DNA from: Mogibacterium timidum ATCC 33093
GTDB taxonomy: Bacteria; Bacillota; Clostridia; Peptostreptococcales; Anaerovoracaceae
Reading direction: 5' to 3'
Assembly (NCBI RefSeq): GCF_000525775.1
Contig: NZ_JALU01000010.1
Location: 1-61,390, forward strand
Length of the DNA stretch: 61,390 nt
The notes beneath the pieces were generated by a model. It had not been told where the DNA came from. It did not search any database and saw nothing but the letters and a program-made list of their open reading frames with translations. The translations under genes were made by a program, and so were the position numbers. Below are positions 45,991 to 55,585 of the stretch, in pieces (within the stretch, counting starts at the first letter, position 1; every line of letters starts with the position of its first letter).

Positions 45991-47444
45991 AGGCAGAAAT
46001 AAGATCCTTTCATTATGGAGAGGAGTTGATATTAAAAAATTTAAAAATGTCTATAAAGAAAGGCGAAATTGTAGTCTTAACAGGTCTTTCTGGATGCGGA
46101 AAAACAACACTTTTAAGATTACTAAACGGGCTTATTCCATCCTTTTATGATGGTGATTTTGACGGAGAAATCAAGATTTTAGGGAAAGATATAACGGCAT
46201 ATAAAAAGGGAGAGTTAGCTAAATATATTGGCAATGTATTTCAAAATCCTAAAGATCAATTTTTTTGTGATGTGGTTGAAGATGAAATTGCTTTAGTTGG
46301 TGAAAATTTAGGGTTAGAGAAAAAAATCTTAAGAGAAAAAGTTGACGAAGCAATGCAGTTACTTGAAATAGAGTATCTAAGAAAAAAGTCTATCTTCGAG
46401 TTATCAGGAGGGGAAAGGCAAAAGGTAGCTATAGCTGGAACTCTTATCTATGATACGGATATTATTTTTTTTGATGAGCCATCAAGCAGTCTTGATTACG
46501 ATAGTATAAAACACTTCAGTGAAATACTTCTCAGATTGAAGGCGATGGGAAAGACAATAATTATAGCGGAACATAGGCTCTATTATTTAAAAGAGATTTT
46601 TAGCAGATTGATTTATATAAAAGACGGTACAATATGTGATATTTTTCCGAATGGGAGTCTTAGTAATAATAAATGTAAGGAGCTTGAGTTAAGAACGCTT
46701 AATGAAAGAGAATTGGTATCAAAAAAAGAACCGATTGTGGCTAAAAGCTACATAAAATTAAATAACGCCTGTATCCATCAAGGGAAAAGAATCTTGATAG
46801 AAAACTTAACCTTTGAGATTGGTGAGAGCGAAATAATGGGAGTGATTGGGCCTAATGGTATTGGAAAAAGTACCTTAGCAAAAGCATTATGCGGATTATC
46901 TGAAAAATATTTAGATGTCAGCTATGGACAGAAACAAAAGGAAAGGCTTAGAAACTCGTATTGTGTATTACAAGATGTAGATGCTCAGATTTTTTTAGAC
47001 ACAGTAGAAAATGAATTGATATTTTGTAAAGATAAAAACTCGGAAAGTGATTTAGAAAAAATACGAGAATATCTAAAAGATACAGACCTGTGGCATAAAA
47101 AAACCAATCATCCGCAGAAATTATCCGGTGGACAAAAACAACGATTGGCGATTATTACTTCGTTTTTATCCGGTCGTAAGTTGATAATTCTGGATGAACC
47201 AACATCAGGTCTTGATTATAAAAGTATGAAAATTATGTCCGATTTAATGACAGAAAAAGCAAAGGAGATTCCAATTATAATAATTACTCATGACTTAGAG
47301 TTGTTATTTAAAACCTGTCATTCCGTCTTAATGCTCGGCGATAAGGATTATAAAAAAATATCTGTAAAGGGAAATGAAGCGTTGATTATGGATTTTATGG
47401 ATAAAAAGGGAAATTTATTGAAGGAGAAAAACTATGTTAAATAA
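45975..47444 (+). CDS. Double ATPase component of the ECF transporter
   Basis: 489 residues comprising two fused ABC ATPases. Domain 1 (1-230) has GLSGCGKTT near residue 37, LSGGERQKVA near 140 and IFFDEPSSSLD. Domain 2 (about 260-489) has GPNGIGKST near 295, LSGGQKQRLA near 385 and LIILDEPTSGLD. It powers the S/T complex encoded upstream; separate EcfA1 and EcfA2 are replaced by one chain. It overlaps the T gene and the following ABC gene by 16 and 11 bp. Confidence 0.88.
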   Translation: MENILEAEIRSFHYGEELILKNLKMSIKKGEIVVLTGLSGCGKTTLLRLLNGLIPSFYDGDFDGEIKILGKDITAYKKGELAKYIGNVFQNPKDQFFCDVVEDEIALVGENLGLEKKILREKVDEAMQLLEIEYLRKKSIFELSGGERQKVAIAGTLIYDTDIIFFDEPSSSLDYDSIKHFSEILLRLKAMGKTIIIAEHRLYYLKEIFSRLIYIKDGTICDIFPNGSLSNNKCKELELRTLNERELVSKKEPIVAKSYIKLNNACIHQGKRILIENLTFEIGESEIMGVIGPNGIGKSTLAKALCGLSEKYLDVSYGQKQKERLRNSYCVLQDVDAQIFLDTVENELIFCKDKNSESDLEKIREYLKDTDLWHKKTNHPQKLSGGQKQRLAIITSFLSGRKLIILDEPTSGLDYKSMKIMSDLMTEKAKEIPIIIITHDLELLFKTCHSVLMLGDKDYKKISVKGNEALIMDFMDKKGNLLKEKNYVK

Positions 47445-49224
47445 GGTTTTTGAATATGCAGGTTCGCATAAAAAATCAATTCACTTAGCAAGTTTTATTA
47501 TGCTTATTAGTGTAATTATGGGTGTGCTACCCTTTCTATTTGCATATCAGATTATCAATCCACTTATTTTAGGTGAGCAATTAGAATTTGAAAGATTTGC
47601 TATTTTATTGATCAGTATTTTAGTTTGTTTAGTGTTGCAAGCTGTCTTAGGAGGTTTAGGTCTTAATGTATCCCATAAAGCAGCATACAACACGCTGCTT
47701 GGACTTCGAACATCCTTACAGAAAAAAATGGAAAATCTTCCATTGGGTATTGTTGAAGAAAAAGGGACTGGTACAATCAAAAAAATGTTTGTGGATGATA
47801 TTGGCAGTTTAGAGGTGCTTTTAGCCCATTCACTTCCTGAAGGAATAGCTAACCTAATTGTACCTATTATGGTTTATGTTTCAATGTTTTTTATTGACTG
47901 GAGATTAGCGTTAATGTCATTAGCTTCTATTCCGGTTAGCATTCTTGCAATGATGATTATGTACTCTGTAGGTATGAAACAAATGGGACCATATTATATG
48001 GCAAGTGGAAAAATGAATAATACCATTATTGAGTATGTAAACGGTATGGAAGTTGTAAAAGTATTTAATAAGCAAACAGAGTCTTATGAGCGCCTTTCTA
48101 AAGATATCAGTAATTACAGAGATTATGCACTCGCTTGGTATAAGACGGCATGGCCATGGATGGCGTTATACAGTGCTTTACTTCCATGCACGATTATTTT
48201 AACATTGCCGCTTGGTGGTTACTTTGTATACATGGGCTATGCAAGTCTTTCTAACTTAATACTGATATTATGCCTTTCTTTAAGTATAGGATTACCACTA
48301 CTGAAAGCTCTTGGGTTTTTACCAACTATGCCACAGTTAAATTATAAGATTTCTGCTTTAGAACAAGCCTTAAATATGGCTCCTTTAAAACAGGGAGAAA
48401 ATGATTTTAAGGGAACAGGGCATACTATTTTATATGACAATGTTACCTTTGGCTATCAGTTAAGCAAGATGGGAGAAAACGGACAGCCTGAAACCTATAT
48501 TAAGAATGTTATTCATAATGTTAGTTTTACGGCAAGAGCCGGTGAAAAGACAGCGATTGTTGGCGAATCCGGTTCAGGAAAAAGTACTTTGGCTAAACTT
48601 TTAATTCATTATTATGATGTTTTAGATGGAAGCATAAGTATTGGTGGACAAGACATACAAGACATAAGATTGGAATCACTCAACAAACAAATTTCTTATG
48701 TAGCACAAGACCAATATCTATTTAATACCTCGCTTTTAGAAAATATTCGCATTGGTAATTTAGCTGCCAGTGATGATGAGGTTATTGAAGCAGCTAAAAA
48801 AGCCCAGTGCATGGAATTCTTAAATAGACTTCCGGATGGTATTTATTCTTTGGCTGGAGAAGCAGGAAAGATGCTTTCAGGTGGAGAAAGGCAAAGAATA
48901 TCATTAGCGAGAGCTATTTTGAAGAATGCTCCGATTGTTGTACTTGATGAGGCAACAGCCTACGCAGACCCGGAAAATGAAGAAAAAATGGAAGCGGCTA
49001 TTCGTGAACTTGTGAAAGGAAAAACCTTAATTGTTATTGCACATAAGCTGCCATCTATTGTAGATGCAGATCAGATATTGGTTATGGATCATGGTCATTT
49101 AGTTGCGAATGGAAAGCATAAAGATCTATTAGAATCTTCAGCAGAATATCGTAAATTATGGGATGCGACACTATTTAGTAAAGATTGGAAAATCAGCAGA
49201 AAGGAAGGTGAAATGAATGTTTAG
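47434..49224 (+). CDS. ABC transporter with fused membrane and ATPase domains, YbtP-like
   Basis: 596 residues. Six membrane segments in the first 300, then the ATPase (GESGSGKST near 382, LSGGERQRIS near 485, IVVLDEATAYADPENE near 507). The DEATAYADPENE form is frequent in the YbtP/YbtQ-type ABC proteins that import siderophores despite exporter-like architecture. It overlaps its partner by 8 bp, so a heterodimer is expected. A role in uptake is inferred from family and neighbours, not shown. Confidence 0.8.
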   Translation: MLNKVFEYAGSHKKSIHLASFIMLISVIMGVLPFLFAYQIINPLILGEQLEFERFAILLISILVCLVLQAVLGGLGLNVSHKAAYNTLLGLRTSLQKKMENLPLGIVEEKGTGTIKKMFVDDIGSLEVLLAHSLPEGIANLIVPIMVYVSMFFIDWRLALMSLASIPVSILAMMIMYSVGMKQMGPYYMASGKMNNTIIEYVNGMEVVKVFNKQTESYERLSKDISNYRDYALAWYKTAWPWMALYSALLPCTIILTLPLGGYFVYMGYASLSNLILILCLSLSIGLPLLKALGFLPTMPQLNYKISALEQALNMAPLKQGENDFKGTGHTILYDNVTFGYQLSKMGENGQPETYIKNVIHNVSFTARAGEKTAIVGESGSGKSTLAKLLIHYYDVLDGSISIGGQDIQDIRLESLNKQISYVAQDQYLFNTSLLENIRIGNLAASDDEVIEAAKKAQCMEFLNRLPDGIYSLAGEAGKMLSGGERQRISLARAILKNAPIVVLDEATAYADPENEEKMEAAIRELVKGKTLIVIAHKLPSIVDADQILVMDHGHLVANGKHKDLLESSAEYRKLWDATLFSKDWKISRKEGEMNV

Positions 49225-50962
49225 ACTAATTTCAAGAATTTTAAATTTATCAGGTAAATACAAAAACAGAATAAAGTCTGCATTTATATTTGCCTTTATT
49301 GAATCTATATTAAGTAAAATGCCTATATTTATTGCATTTACCGTTTTGATTGGATTTTATGAAAAAACGAATACCTCCAAAACTTTTCTATATGTAGGGG
49401 TGGGACTTGTTTTAGTGGTTTTATTACAAGCTGTGGTTCACTTCTTAAGCGATAAATTACAAAGTGCAGCCGGCTTTATGATTTTTGCTGATAAAAGAAT
49501 GGAGCTTGGGAATCATCTTAGAAAGCTTCCGATGGGATATTTTACAGCAGGTAATTTAGGAAAAATAAATTCTGTTTTAAGTTCGGACATGGCTTTTATT
49601 GAAGAAGTTTCCATGAGTACGATTGCCAATATGATGAGCTATGTATTATCAACACTTGTACTAACAGTATTCATGTTTGTTTTAGATTACAGAATTGGAC
49701 TGATTGCGGTGTGTGTAACACTGGTTGCAACATTGCTTGCAAATAGCATGAATAAAATGTCTTTATCTGAAGCGGTTATTAGACAAGAACAAAGTGAAAA
49801 ACTCACCGATGCAGTTTTGTCATTTGCTGAGGGGATCAGTGTTATTAAAAGTTACAACCTTTTAGGCGAAAATTCTAAATCTCTTACAGATAATTTTATA
49901 TCCTCAAAGGACACATCTATAAAATTTGAAAATAAAATAACACCATGGACAACCGGTTTAAATATTATTTATGGAATTGGGATTACATTTATTTTAGCAG
50001 TGGCTTTATATCTTAATCATCAAGGAACTTTGGGACTTCCATATATGTTGGGGCTTATTTTGTTTGTGTTTGACTTATTCAGCCCTTTAAAAACACTTTA
50101 TGGAGAAGCGACAAGGCTTACTGTAATGAACGCTGCATTGGATCGTATTGAAGAAGTGTTAAATGAAACTGAACTGCAAGATGTGGGCAAAAAACATATT
50201 TCAAAATCTGATACCTCAGAACCTGAAATTTGTTTTAATCATGTTAAATTTTCTTATGGTGAAAAAGAGGTCTTGCATGATATGAGTTTCAAAATGAATA
50301 AGAATACAATGACGGCTTTAGTTGGACAGTCCGGGGGAGGTAAATCCACAGTAGCAAATCTTTTAACAAGATTTTGGGATGTGGATTCCGGTGAAATTTT
50401 GATTAGAGGAGTGAATATAAAGGATGTTTCACTATCTGAATTGATGTCGGAAATCAGTATGGTTTTCCAGAGAGTTTATTTATTTCAAGATACGATTTTT
50501 AACAATATTGCCATGGGGAAAGAAAATGCAACGAAAGAAGAAGTTATAGAAGCAGCCAAGAAAGCAAGATGCTATGATTTTATTATGGCACTTCCTGATG
50601 GATTTGACACAATGATTGGAGAGGGAGGAGCAACTTTATCCGGTGGTGAAAAACAAAGAATTTCTATTGCCCGTTGCATGTTAAAAGATGCTCCTATTGT
50701 AATTCTTGACGAGGCAACAGCAAGTGTTGATGTGGACAATGAAAGCTATATACAGGAAGCAATTAGTGAATTGGTAAAGAATAAAACATTATTAGTTATC
50801 GCCCATAGATTAAATACTATTAGAGATGCCGACAATATTATTGTAATCAAGGAAGGTAATATTGCAGAACAGGGAACCCATAATGAGCTAATTGCTTTAA
50901 ATGGGATTTATAAAAATATGGTAGAGCTGCAAAATAAAAATAATGGCGTAAAAATACTGTAA
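49217..50962 (+). CDS. ABC transporter with fused membrane and ATPase domains, YbtQ-like
   Basis: 581 residues and partner of the preceding gene. Membrane domain 1-300, then an ATPase with GQSGGGKST near 373, LSGGEKQRIS near 475 and IVILDEATASVDVDNE near 497. It belongs to the same operon behind the TetR operator. With its partner it would move the same substrate as the ECF system, or its product, across the cytoplasmic membrane. A drug exporter is the alternative reading. Confidence 0.8.
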   Translation: MFRLISRILNLSGKYKNRIKSAFIFAFIESILSKMPIFIAFTVLIGFYEKTNTSKTFLYVGVGLVLVVLLQAVVHFLSDKLQSAAGFMIFADKRMELGNHLRKLPMGYFTAGNLGKINSVLSSDMAFIEEVSMSTIANMMSYVLSTLVLTVFMFVLDYRIGLIAVCVTLVATLLANSMNKMSLSEAVIRQEQSEKLTDAVLSFAEGISVIKSYNLLGENSKSLTDNFISSKDTSIKFENKITPWTTGLNIIYGIGITFILAVALYLNHQGTLGLPYMLGLILFVFDLFSPLKTLYGEATRLTVMNAALDRIEEVLNETELQDVGKKHISKSDTSEPEICFNHVKFSYGEKEVLHDMSFKMNKNTMTALVGQSGGGKSTVANLLTRFWDVDSGEILIRGVNIKDVSLSELMSEISMVFQRVYLFQDTIFNNIAMGKENATKEEVIEAAKKARCYDFIMALPDGFDTMIGEGGATLSGGEKQRISIARCMLKDAPIVILDEATASVDVDNESYIQEAISELVKNKTLLVIAHRLNTIRDADNIIVIKEGNIAEQGTHNELIALNGIYKNMVELQNKNNGVKIL

Positions 50963-50993
50963 GAATATATTTATTATAAATGGAGGTAAGTAC

Positions 50994-52340
50994 TTGAAAC
51001 AGGATATAAAAGAACAACTATTAACAAAAAGACCGATAGATTTACTCTTTCAGCTATCTATTCCGGCGGTTATCGGAATGATAGTAATCGGTTTGTATCC
51101 GTTAATGGACGGAATATTTGCAGGGAAAATTATAGGACAGACAGCAATGACTGCCTGCGGCGTTGCAATGCCACTTACTTTTTTTAACAGCGGTGTTTCA
51201 ACTTTACTTGGTGTAGGTTCTGCTTCTGTACTTTCAAGAGCAATCGGTAAAGGAGATCAAAAAACTGTAGATAAAATTATGGGGAACTTAATCTTTTGGG
51301 TGATTTTGTTCTCTGCTATCATCACAGTCGGAGGAATCCTCCTCGCACCACACTTTTTAGATATGGTGGGTGCGACAGGTGAAATCAAAGCCTATGGAAT
51401 CAGATACCTTAGAGTAATTTTCATCGGTTCTCTATTTGTGAACTTTACACAGTCTGCCAACATGGTAATGCGTGGCGAAGGACTGATGAAAAAAGCCATG
51501 CTGATTATGGGATTTGGTGCTGTGCTTAATATCATCCTTGATCCAATTTTAATGACCGTTATGGGTGAATATGCCATTGAAGGTGCTGCACTTGCAACGA
51601 TCACAGCCCAATTTGTTCAAGCTGCTGTAACACTACATTATTTCTTGAAAAAGAGTAAGGTTGTTAAAATTCATAAGATACAGTCGGATACGGAAATCAA
51701 AAAAGAAATGTTTTCTGTTGGTTCATCCGCTATGATGATGCAACTTCTGTTTATGATACAGCAGACCATGCTTTATAAAATGGCATTTAAATATGGTGGA
51801 GATACGAACGGAATTTTGATGGCGGCATCGCTTCGTGTATATGCCTTTTCCTTTATTCCGCTTTGGGGAATGAGTCAGGGGTTGCAACCTGTGGTTGGTA
51901 CAAACTTCGGAGCAAAGCAATTTGACAGAGTAAGACAAGGTATGAAGGTGTTTTCTATTGGAGGACTTATCCTTGCAGCAATCTTTTGGCTTCCATCTTT
52001 ACTGTTTTCAAGTCAGATCCTTTCCTTGTTCGGTGTAGAGGCAAGCATTATTGCACAAGGAGTAGGAAATTTCAGATTGTTCTACTGCGTATTTATCTTG
52101 TACGGCGTGATGGTTATGACGATTACATTCTTCCAATCAATCGGAAATGGAAAGAAAGCCGGAACGATTGTTATGCTTAGACAGTTATTCTTATTTGTTC
52201 CTGCAATGATCTTTTTACCAATGATATTTGGAGTAAAAGCGGTATGGTTCACACAACCACTGGTGGATTTCATTATGATTACTGTTGGAATGCTTATGAT
52301 GCTTAGTGAACTTAATAAAATGGGAAAAGACAAAGCGTAA
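50994..52340 (+). CDS. MATE-family multidrug or metallophore exporter
   Basis: 448 residues and twelve membrane segments in two similar halves. TTG 50,994 is used because GGAGGTAAGTAC directly precedes it. LLFQLSIPAVIGMIVIGLYP and the later duplicated half are typical of MATE antiporters. It is last in the TetR-controlled operon. It may export a chelator after unloading or an antimicrobial compound. It is the only gene here that could affect drug susceptibility, and the sequence does not tell its substrate. Confidence 0.85.
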   Translation: MKQDIKEQLLTKRPIDLLFQLSIPAVIGMIVIGLYPLMDGIFAGKIIGQTAMTACGVAMPLTFFNSGVSTLLGVGSASVLSRAIGKGDQKTVDKIMGNLIFWVILFSAIITVGGILLAPHFLDMVGATGEIKAYGIRYLRVIFIGSLFVNFTQSANMVMRGEGLMKKAMLIMGFGAVLNIILDPILMTVMGEYAIEGAALATITAQFVQAAVTLHYFLKKSKVVKIHKIQSDTEIKKEMFSVGSSAMMMQLLFMIQQTMLYKMAFKYGGDTNGILMAASLRVYAFSFIPLWGMSQGLQPVVGTNFGAKQFDRVRQGMKVFSIGGLILAAIFWLPSLLFSSQILSLFGVEASIIAQGVGNFRLFYCVFILYGVMVMTITFFQSIGNGKKAGTIVMLRQLFLFVPAMIFLPMIFGVKAVWFTQPLVDFIMITVGMLMMLSELNKMGKDKA

Positions 52341-52570
52341 ATGCAAGAAAATTTGATATAAAACCTGAAACAATCAGAGAGGCTGTGGGTATGGATACTA
52401 TTTATCTATAATGAATGGAGGGAGAGGGAGATGAACAAGTGTATGAGTTTCCTTGTAGAATTGAAATGGAATAAAAATACTCCTTTTTTCTATAATCCTT
52501 GTAGTTGTCTGTGCTTACGCATACTCTCTTAAACAATTAAATACATTTCAAAAAAGAACGAAATTCGTTC
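52341..52570 (+). other. Gene-free stretch with a possible small remnant
   Basis: A short frame reads KPETIREAVGMDTIYL just after the MATE gene and then stops. A second starts at ATG 52,431 behind GGAGGGAGAGGGAG and stops after 33 residues. Both look like pieces of lost genes. Nothing else is recognised before the terminator at 52,577. Confidence 0.4.
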
Positions 52571-52576
52571 ATTTTA

Positions 52577-52654
52577 GAGGACTTCTTATGCCCGGATGCA
52601 GAAGTCCTCCTTTTTTTGTCTGAAAAACAATCATTCAAAAGAAACGGAGGACTT
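52577..52654 (+). promoter_or_regulatory. Terminator/ribosome-binding-site switch before the ICE sigma-like gene
   Basis: GAGGACTTCT (52,577-52,586) pairs perfectly with AGAAGTCCTC (52,600-52,609), then TTTTTTT: a strong terminator. Its 3' arm AAGTCCTCC (52,602-52,610) is also perfectly complementary to GGAGGACTT (52,646-52,654), the ribosome-binding site of the next gene. The two pairings exclude each other. Confidence 0.65.
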
Positions 52655-52658
52655 CGAA

Positions 52659-53072
52659 ATGAAAAAAGAATTTTATCTATATGTAAACGGACAAAAGGTA
52701 AAAGTCAGTGAGGAGATATACAAGGTCTACTGGCGGGAAAGAGAACATGAAAAGTATTTAGAGCAGGTGGACAGAAAAAACCACTTGCTCTTTTTTTCAT
52801 CCTTGGATCAGGATGGACATTTCGTGGATAGTATTATTGATGAGAGTGTTGATGTAGAAAAGATTGTGGAAACTCAGATGATGATTGAAGCAGTCAGAAA
52901 TGCTATATCAAGGCTCAATGCAGAAGAAAGAGATATTATTGAACGCTTGTATTTCAATGATGAAACTTTATCAAGTGTTGCAAGAGATAAGGGAGTAACT
53001 TATCAGACTATACAATGGCGAAAGGATAGAATTTTAAGAAAGCTCAAAGAGATTTTAGAAAAATTATTGTAG
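52659..53072 (+). CDS. Sigma-70 region-4-like regulator of the ICE
   Basis: 137 residues from ATG 52,659 behind CGGAGG. The N-terminal block (YLYVNGQKVKVSEEIYKVYW, HEKYL) and the C-terminal helix-turn-helix (LNAEERDIIERLYFNDETLS, DKGVTYQTIQWRKDRIL) match the IME2 protein at 26,361. It is similar in place and type to Tn916 Orf7 and may drive recombinase or transfer gene expression. A terminator/ribosome-binding-site switch precedes it and a strong terminator follows, so it is expressed as a single unit. Confidence 0.8.
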   Translation: MKKEFYLYVNGQKVKVSEEIYKVYWREREHEKYLEQVDRKNHLLFFSSLDQDGHFVDSIIDESVDVEKIVETQMMIEAVRNAISRLNAEERDIIERLYFNDETLSSVARDKGVTYQTIQWRKDRILRKLKEILEKLL

Positions 53073-53088
53073 AAAATACTCTGTATGT

Positions 53089-53138
53089 GAGGGCGGATTT
53101 TCCTTTATAAAGTGAAGGGAGATCTGTCCTCTTTAATT
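53089..53138 (+). terminator. Terminator after the ICE sigma-like gene
   Basis: GAGGGCGGATTT (53,089-53,100) pairs with AGATCTGTCCTC (53,120-53,131), using three G-U pairs, then TTTAATTTTTT. Confidence 0.7.
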
Positions 53139-53201
53139 TTTTAGAAGATAGGAAATGAAATTCAAGATATTTAAAGGGAATTCTCTCTTATAGCCATTAG
53201 G

Positions 53202-53530
53202 CAGTTGTTCTTTGACAACTGAATAGACCAAGACGGGACTTTTAATTACTTAGTGAGCAAAAGATATTTACGCCATAACTTTCCTGCTGATTAAATTCGG
53301 TTTAAATGAATACTGCCATAAGCGAGGATATAAGGAAACGAGCGATAGATAAATATTCTAAAGCAAAGAACAAGGATAACTTTGTGAGCCATGATCTAAG
53401 TGATGATAATGATACTTCTTTAGTGAAAGCCGGCTCATCTTAACAGGGGCGGTGGTGAGATTCCAATGTTGCTGATCCAAAGCACCCGTCAATGTCATAA
53501 AACTTAAAAATGAATTTTAACGAGGAGGGT
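53202..53530 (+). ncRNA. boxA-like hairpin and long structured leader before the ICE recombinase
   Basis: CAGTTGT-TCTTTG-ACAACTG (53,202-53,221) repeats the IME1 boxA-like hairpin with a compensating base-pair change. About 300 nt without a gene follow, ending in GGTGGTGAGATTCC ... CACCCGTCAATGTC. The IME1 leader ends in a similar way. The leader stops at the ribosome-binding site of the small gene at 53,536. A structured, antitermination-type leader is inferred. Confidence 0.5.
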
Positions 53531-53535
53531 TTAGA

Positions 53536-53682
53536 ATGAATAACGAATTACTAAAATATAGCCTCCAATTATCTATGCTATCTATCTTACTTTCCGAACA
53601 TTTACTAAACGATATTGAATACAGAAAGATAAAGTTAAAACTAATGAAAAAGTATAACATTTCGACAGAATTATATTTATAA
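53536..53682 (+). CDS. SHOCT-like small protein next to the recombinase
   Basis: 48 residues behind GAGGAGGGTTTAGA. MLSILLSEHLLNDIEYRKIK, then LMKKYNIS, follows the short helical SHOCT pattern (start of helix, LL, E/D-IEY, K-L-KKY). Such small genes commonly precede the serine recombinase in Tn1549-like ICEs and may help excision, although this is not shown. A promoter-like TATAAT (53,699-53,704) lies between it and the recombinase. Confidence 0.6.
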   Translation: MNNELLKYSLQLSMLSILLSEHLLNDIEYRKIKLKLMKKYNISTELYL

Positions 53683-53743
53683 TGTTTTGTAAGTGTGGTA
53701 TAATTAAACTGCATAGAAAGATACAAATAAGGAGGCGGATGCA

Positions 53744-55585
53744 GTGAAGAAAGATGTAAAAGTTATTAAAGGTGATATCACACTGAAAAGAACTGCATCA
53801 GGCTGTGTTGAACGCTCAATAAAGCGAGTGGCAGCTTATTGCAGAGTTAGTACAGATACTGAAGATCAGATTAACAGCTATAATTCTCAAGTAGAACACT
53901 ACACAGAATTTATAAAGAAAAATAATGAGTGGACACTTGCTGGAATATATGCTGATGAAGCAATAACAGGAACACAGGTTGATCGAAGAATTGACTTTCA
54001 AAGGCTGATAAATGACTGTATGAATGGCGATATAGATATGATAATTACAAAGTCTATATCAAGATTTGCGAGAAATACATTAGACACTTTAAAGTATGTA
54101 AGAAAGTTAAAAGAGTTTAATGTTGCGGTATTTTTTGAAGAAGAAAACATAAATACTCTAACAATGGATGGCGAATTGCTTTTGACTATTTTAAGTTCAG
54201 TTGCTCAACAGGAAGTAGAGAACATTTCAGCTAATGTTAAAAAAGGCTTGAGAATGAAAATGGAAAGAGGAGAAATGGTCGGCTTTCAAGGATGTTTAGG
54301 TTATGACTATGATCCGGAGACAAAAAGCATTTCTGTAAACGAAAAAGAAGCTGAAATTGTAAGATATATTTTCAGAAGATATATTGAAGGCGTCGGTGGG
54401 ATGGTAATCTCAAGAGAGTTGGAAGAACAGGGATATTTATCACCAAGAAGAAATAAAAGGTGGACTGAAACAACAGTTTTAGGAATTATAAAAAACGAGA
54501 AATATAAAGGAGATCTCATGATGGGAAAGACCTATACGGTTGATCCTATTTCAAAGAGGAGATTGGATAATTTTGGAGAACAGGATAAGTTTTATATAGA
54601 AAACCATCACGAGCCAATTATTTCGAAAGAAGATTTTGAAAAAGCTCAAGGCATTAGATTAAGAAGGTCAAAAAATAGAAATACCATTGCTAACAGTGGT
54701 GGTAAAAGAGAAAAATATTCAAGAAAATATGCTTTTAGCAGCATGCTTGAATGTGGATTTTGCGGTCATAATCTTTCAAGAAGAAATTGGCATTCAAGTT
54801 CAGAATATACAAAAGTGATATGGCAGTGTGTCAATGCTACTAAAAATGGGAAAAAGTATTGTCCGCATAGCAAAGGAATTGAAGAAGCAGCTATAGAAAA
54901 AGCATTTATGGAAAGTTATCGTCAAGTATGCCACAATAATGTAGAAATTACCAACGAATTCCTTAAAACTGTTGAAGAAGAATTGAAAGACAACAGTTTA
55001 GCTAAAGACTTGAAGAAGATAAGCAATCAACTTGATAAAATAATAAAGAAAGAAAAAGATCTTGTTGAATTAAGGCTGAATGAGTCAATCAGCATGGATA
55101 TATATCAGGACAAGTATAATGAAATAGCCAGTAGCAAAGAGAAATTACTTGCAGAAAAAAGGACTTTAGAAGTAACACTTACTGATGAAAAAGCATTGAA
55201 GAAAAGGCTTGAGGGTTTTAAAAAATTACTTGAATCCAATAAATACCTTGAGGAATTTGACAGAGCTGTATTTGAAAGTATAGTAGATAAGATAATTATT
55301 GGTGGGACTAATGATGATGGCGAAATTGATCCGGCAATGATTACAATCATATATAAAACAGGTAAAAAAGATTCCCAAGACGGACGATTATTTAAAAGCA
55401 GAAGAAAAAATGCAAAAGAAGTTGATGGAGAAAATGACAACAAATTGTATCCTCAATCAAGTAACGAGGCAAATAAATTGTGTTCCTATCAAACAGACAA
55501 CACATGTGGAGTGCATAGTTCTTCTGTCACGGGAAACGAAGTAAAAGTACACAAAAGGCTTGAAATCAAGGGATTCCGAAGATGA
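53744..55585 (+). CDS. Large serine recombinase (integrase) of the ICE
   Basis: 613 residues. A 28-residue basic leader precedes the resolvase domain with Ser36 (VAAYCRVSTDTEDQ) and SISRFARNT. The recombinase domain, zinc ribbon (LECGFCGHNLSRRNWHS ... WQCVNA ... CPHSKG) and coiled coil (about 415-490) follow. It differs in type from the IME recombinases (CRVS rather than RLSRDDE). It is the last ICE gene, followed by a terminator and the GC-richer flank, so it should excise and integrate the whole ICE. The C-terminal 40 residues, rich in N, S and C, are unusual. Confidence 0.9.
   Translation: MKKDVKVIKGDITLKRTASGCVERSIKRVAAYCRVSTDTEDQINSYNSQVEHYTEFIKKNNEWTLAGIYADEAITGTQVDRRIDFQRLINDCMNGDIDMIITKSISRFARNTLDTLKYVRKLKEFNVAVFFEEENINTLTMDGELLLTILSSVAQQEVENISANVKKGLRMKMERGEMVGFQGCLGYDYDPETKSISVNEKEAEIVRYIFRRYIEGVGGMVISRELEEQGYLSPRRNKRWTETTVLGIIKNEKYKGDLMMGKTYTVDPISKRRLDNFGEQDKFYIENHHEPIISKEDFEKAQGIRLRRSKNRNTIANSGGKREKYSRKYAFSSMLECGFCGHNLSRRNWHSSSEYTKVIWQCVNATKNGKKYCPHSKGIEEAAIEKAFMESYRQVCHNNVEITNEFLKTVEEELKDNSLAKDLKKISNQLDKIIKKEKDLVELRLNESISMDIYQDKYNEIASSKEKLLAEKRTLEVTLTDEKALKKRLEGFKKLLESNKYLEEFDRAVFESIVDKIIIGGTNDDGEIDPAMITIIYKTGKKDSQDGRLFKSRRKNAKEVDGENDNKLYPQSSNEANKLCSYQTDNTCGVHSSSVTGNEVKVHKRLEIKGFRR

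Noticed and set aside
51392-52333. Several antisense frames opposite the MATE gene
   Set aside because: They are shadows of a clearly coding membrane-protein gene; no independent signals.
50994-52340. Antibiotic resistance gene
   Set aside because: MATE proteins can export drugs, but the operon context and lack of any substrate signature do not support calling resistance.
53202-53530. rRNA fragment or rRNA operon leader
   Set aside because: Only the boxA-like hairpin resembles rRNA leaders. No 16S, 23S or 5S sequence is nearby.
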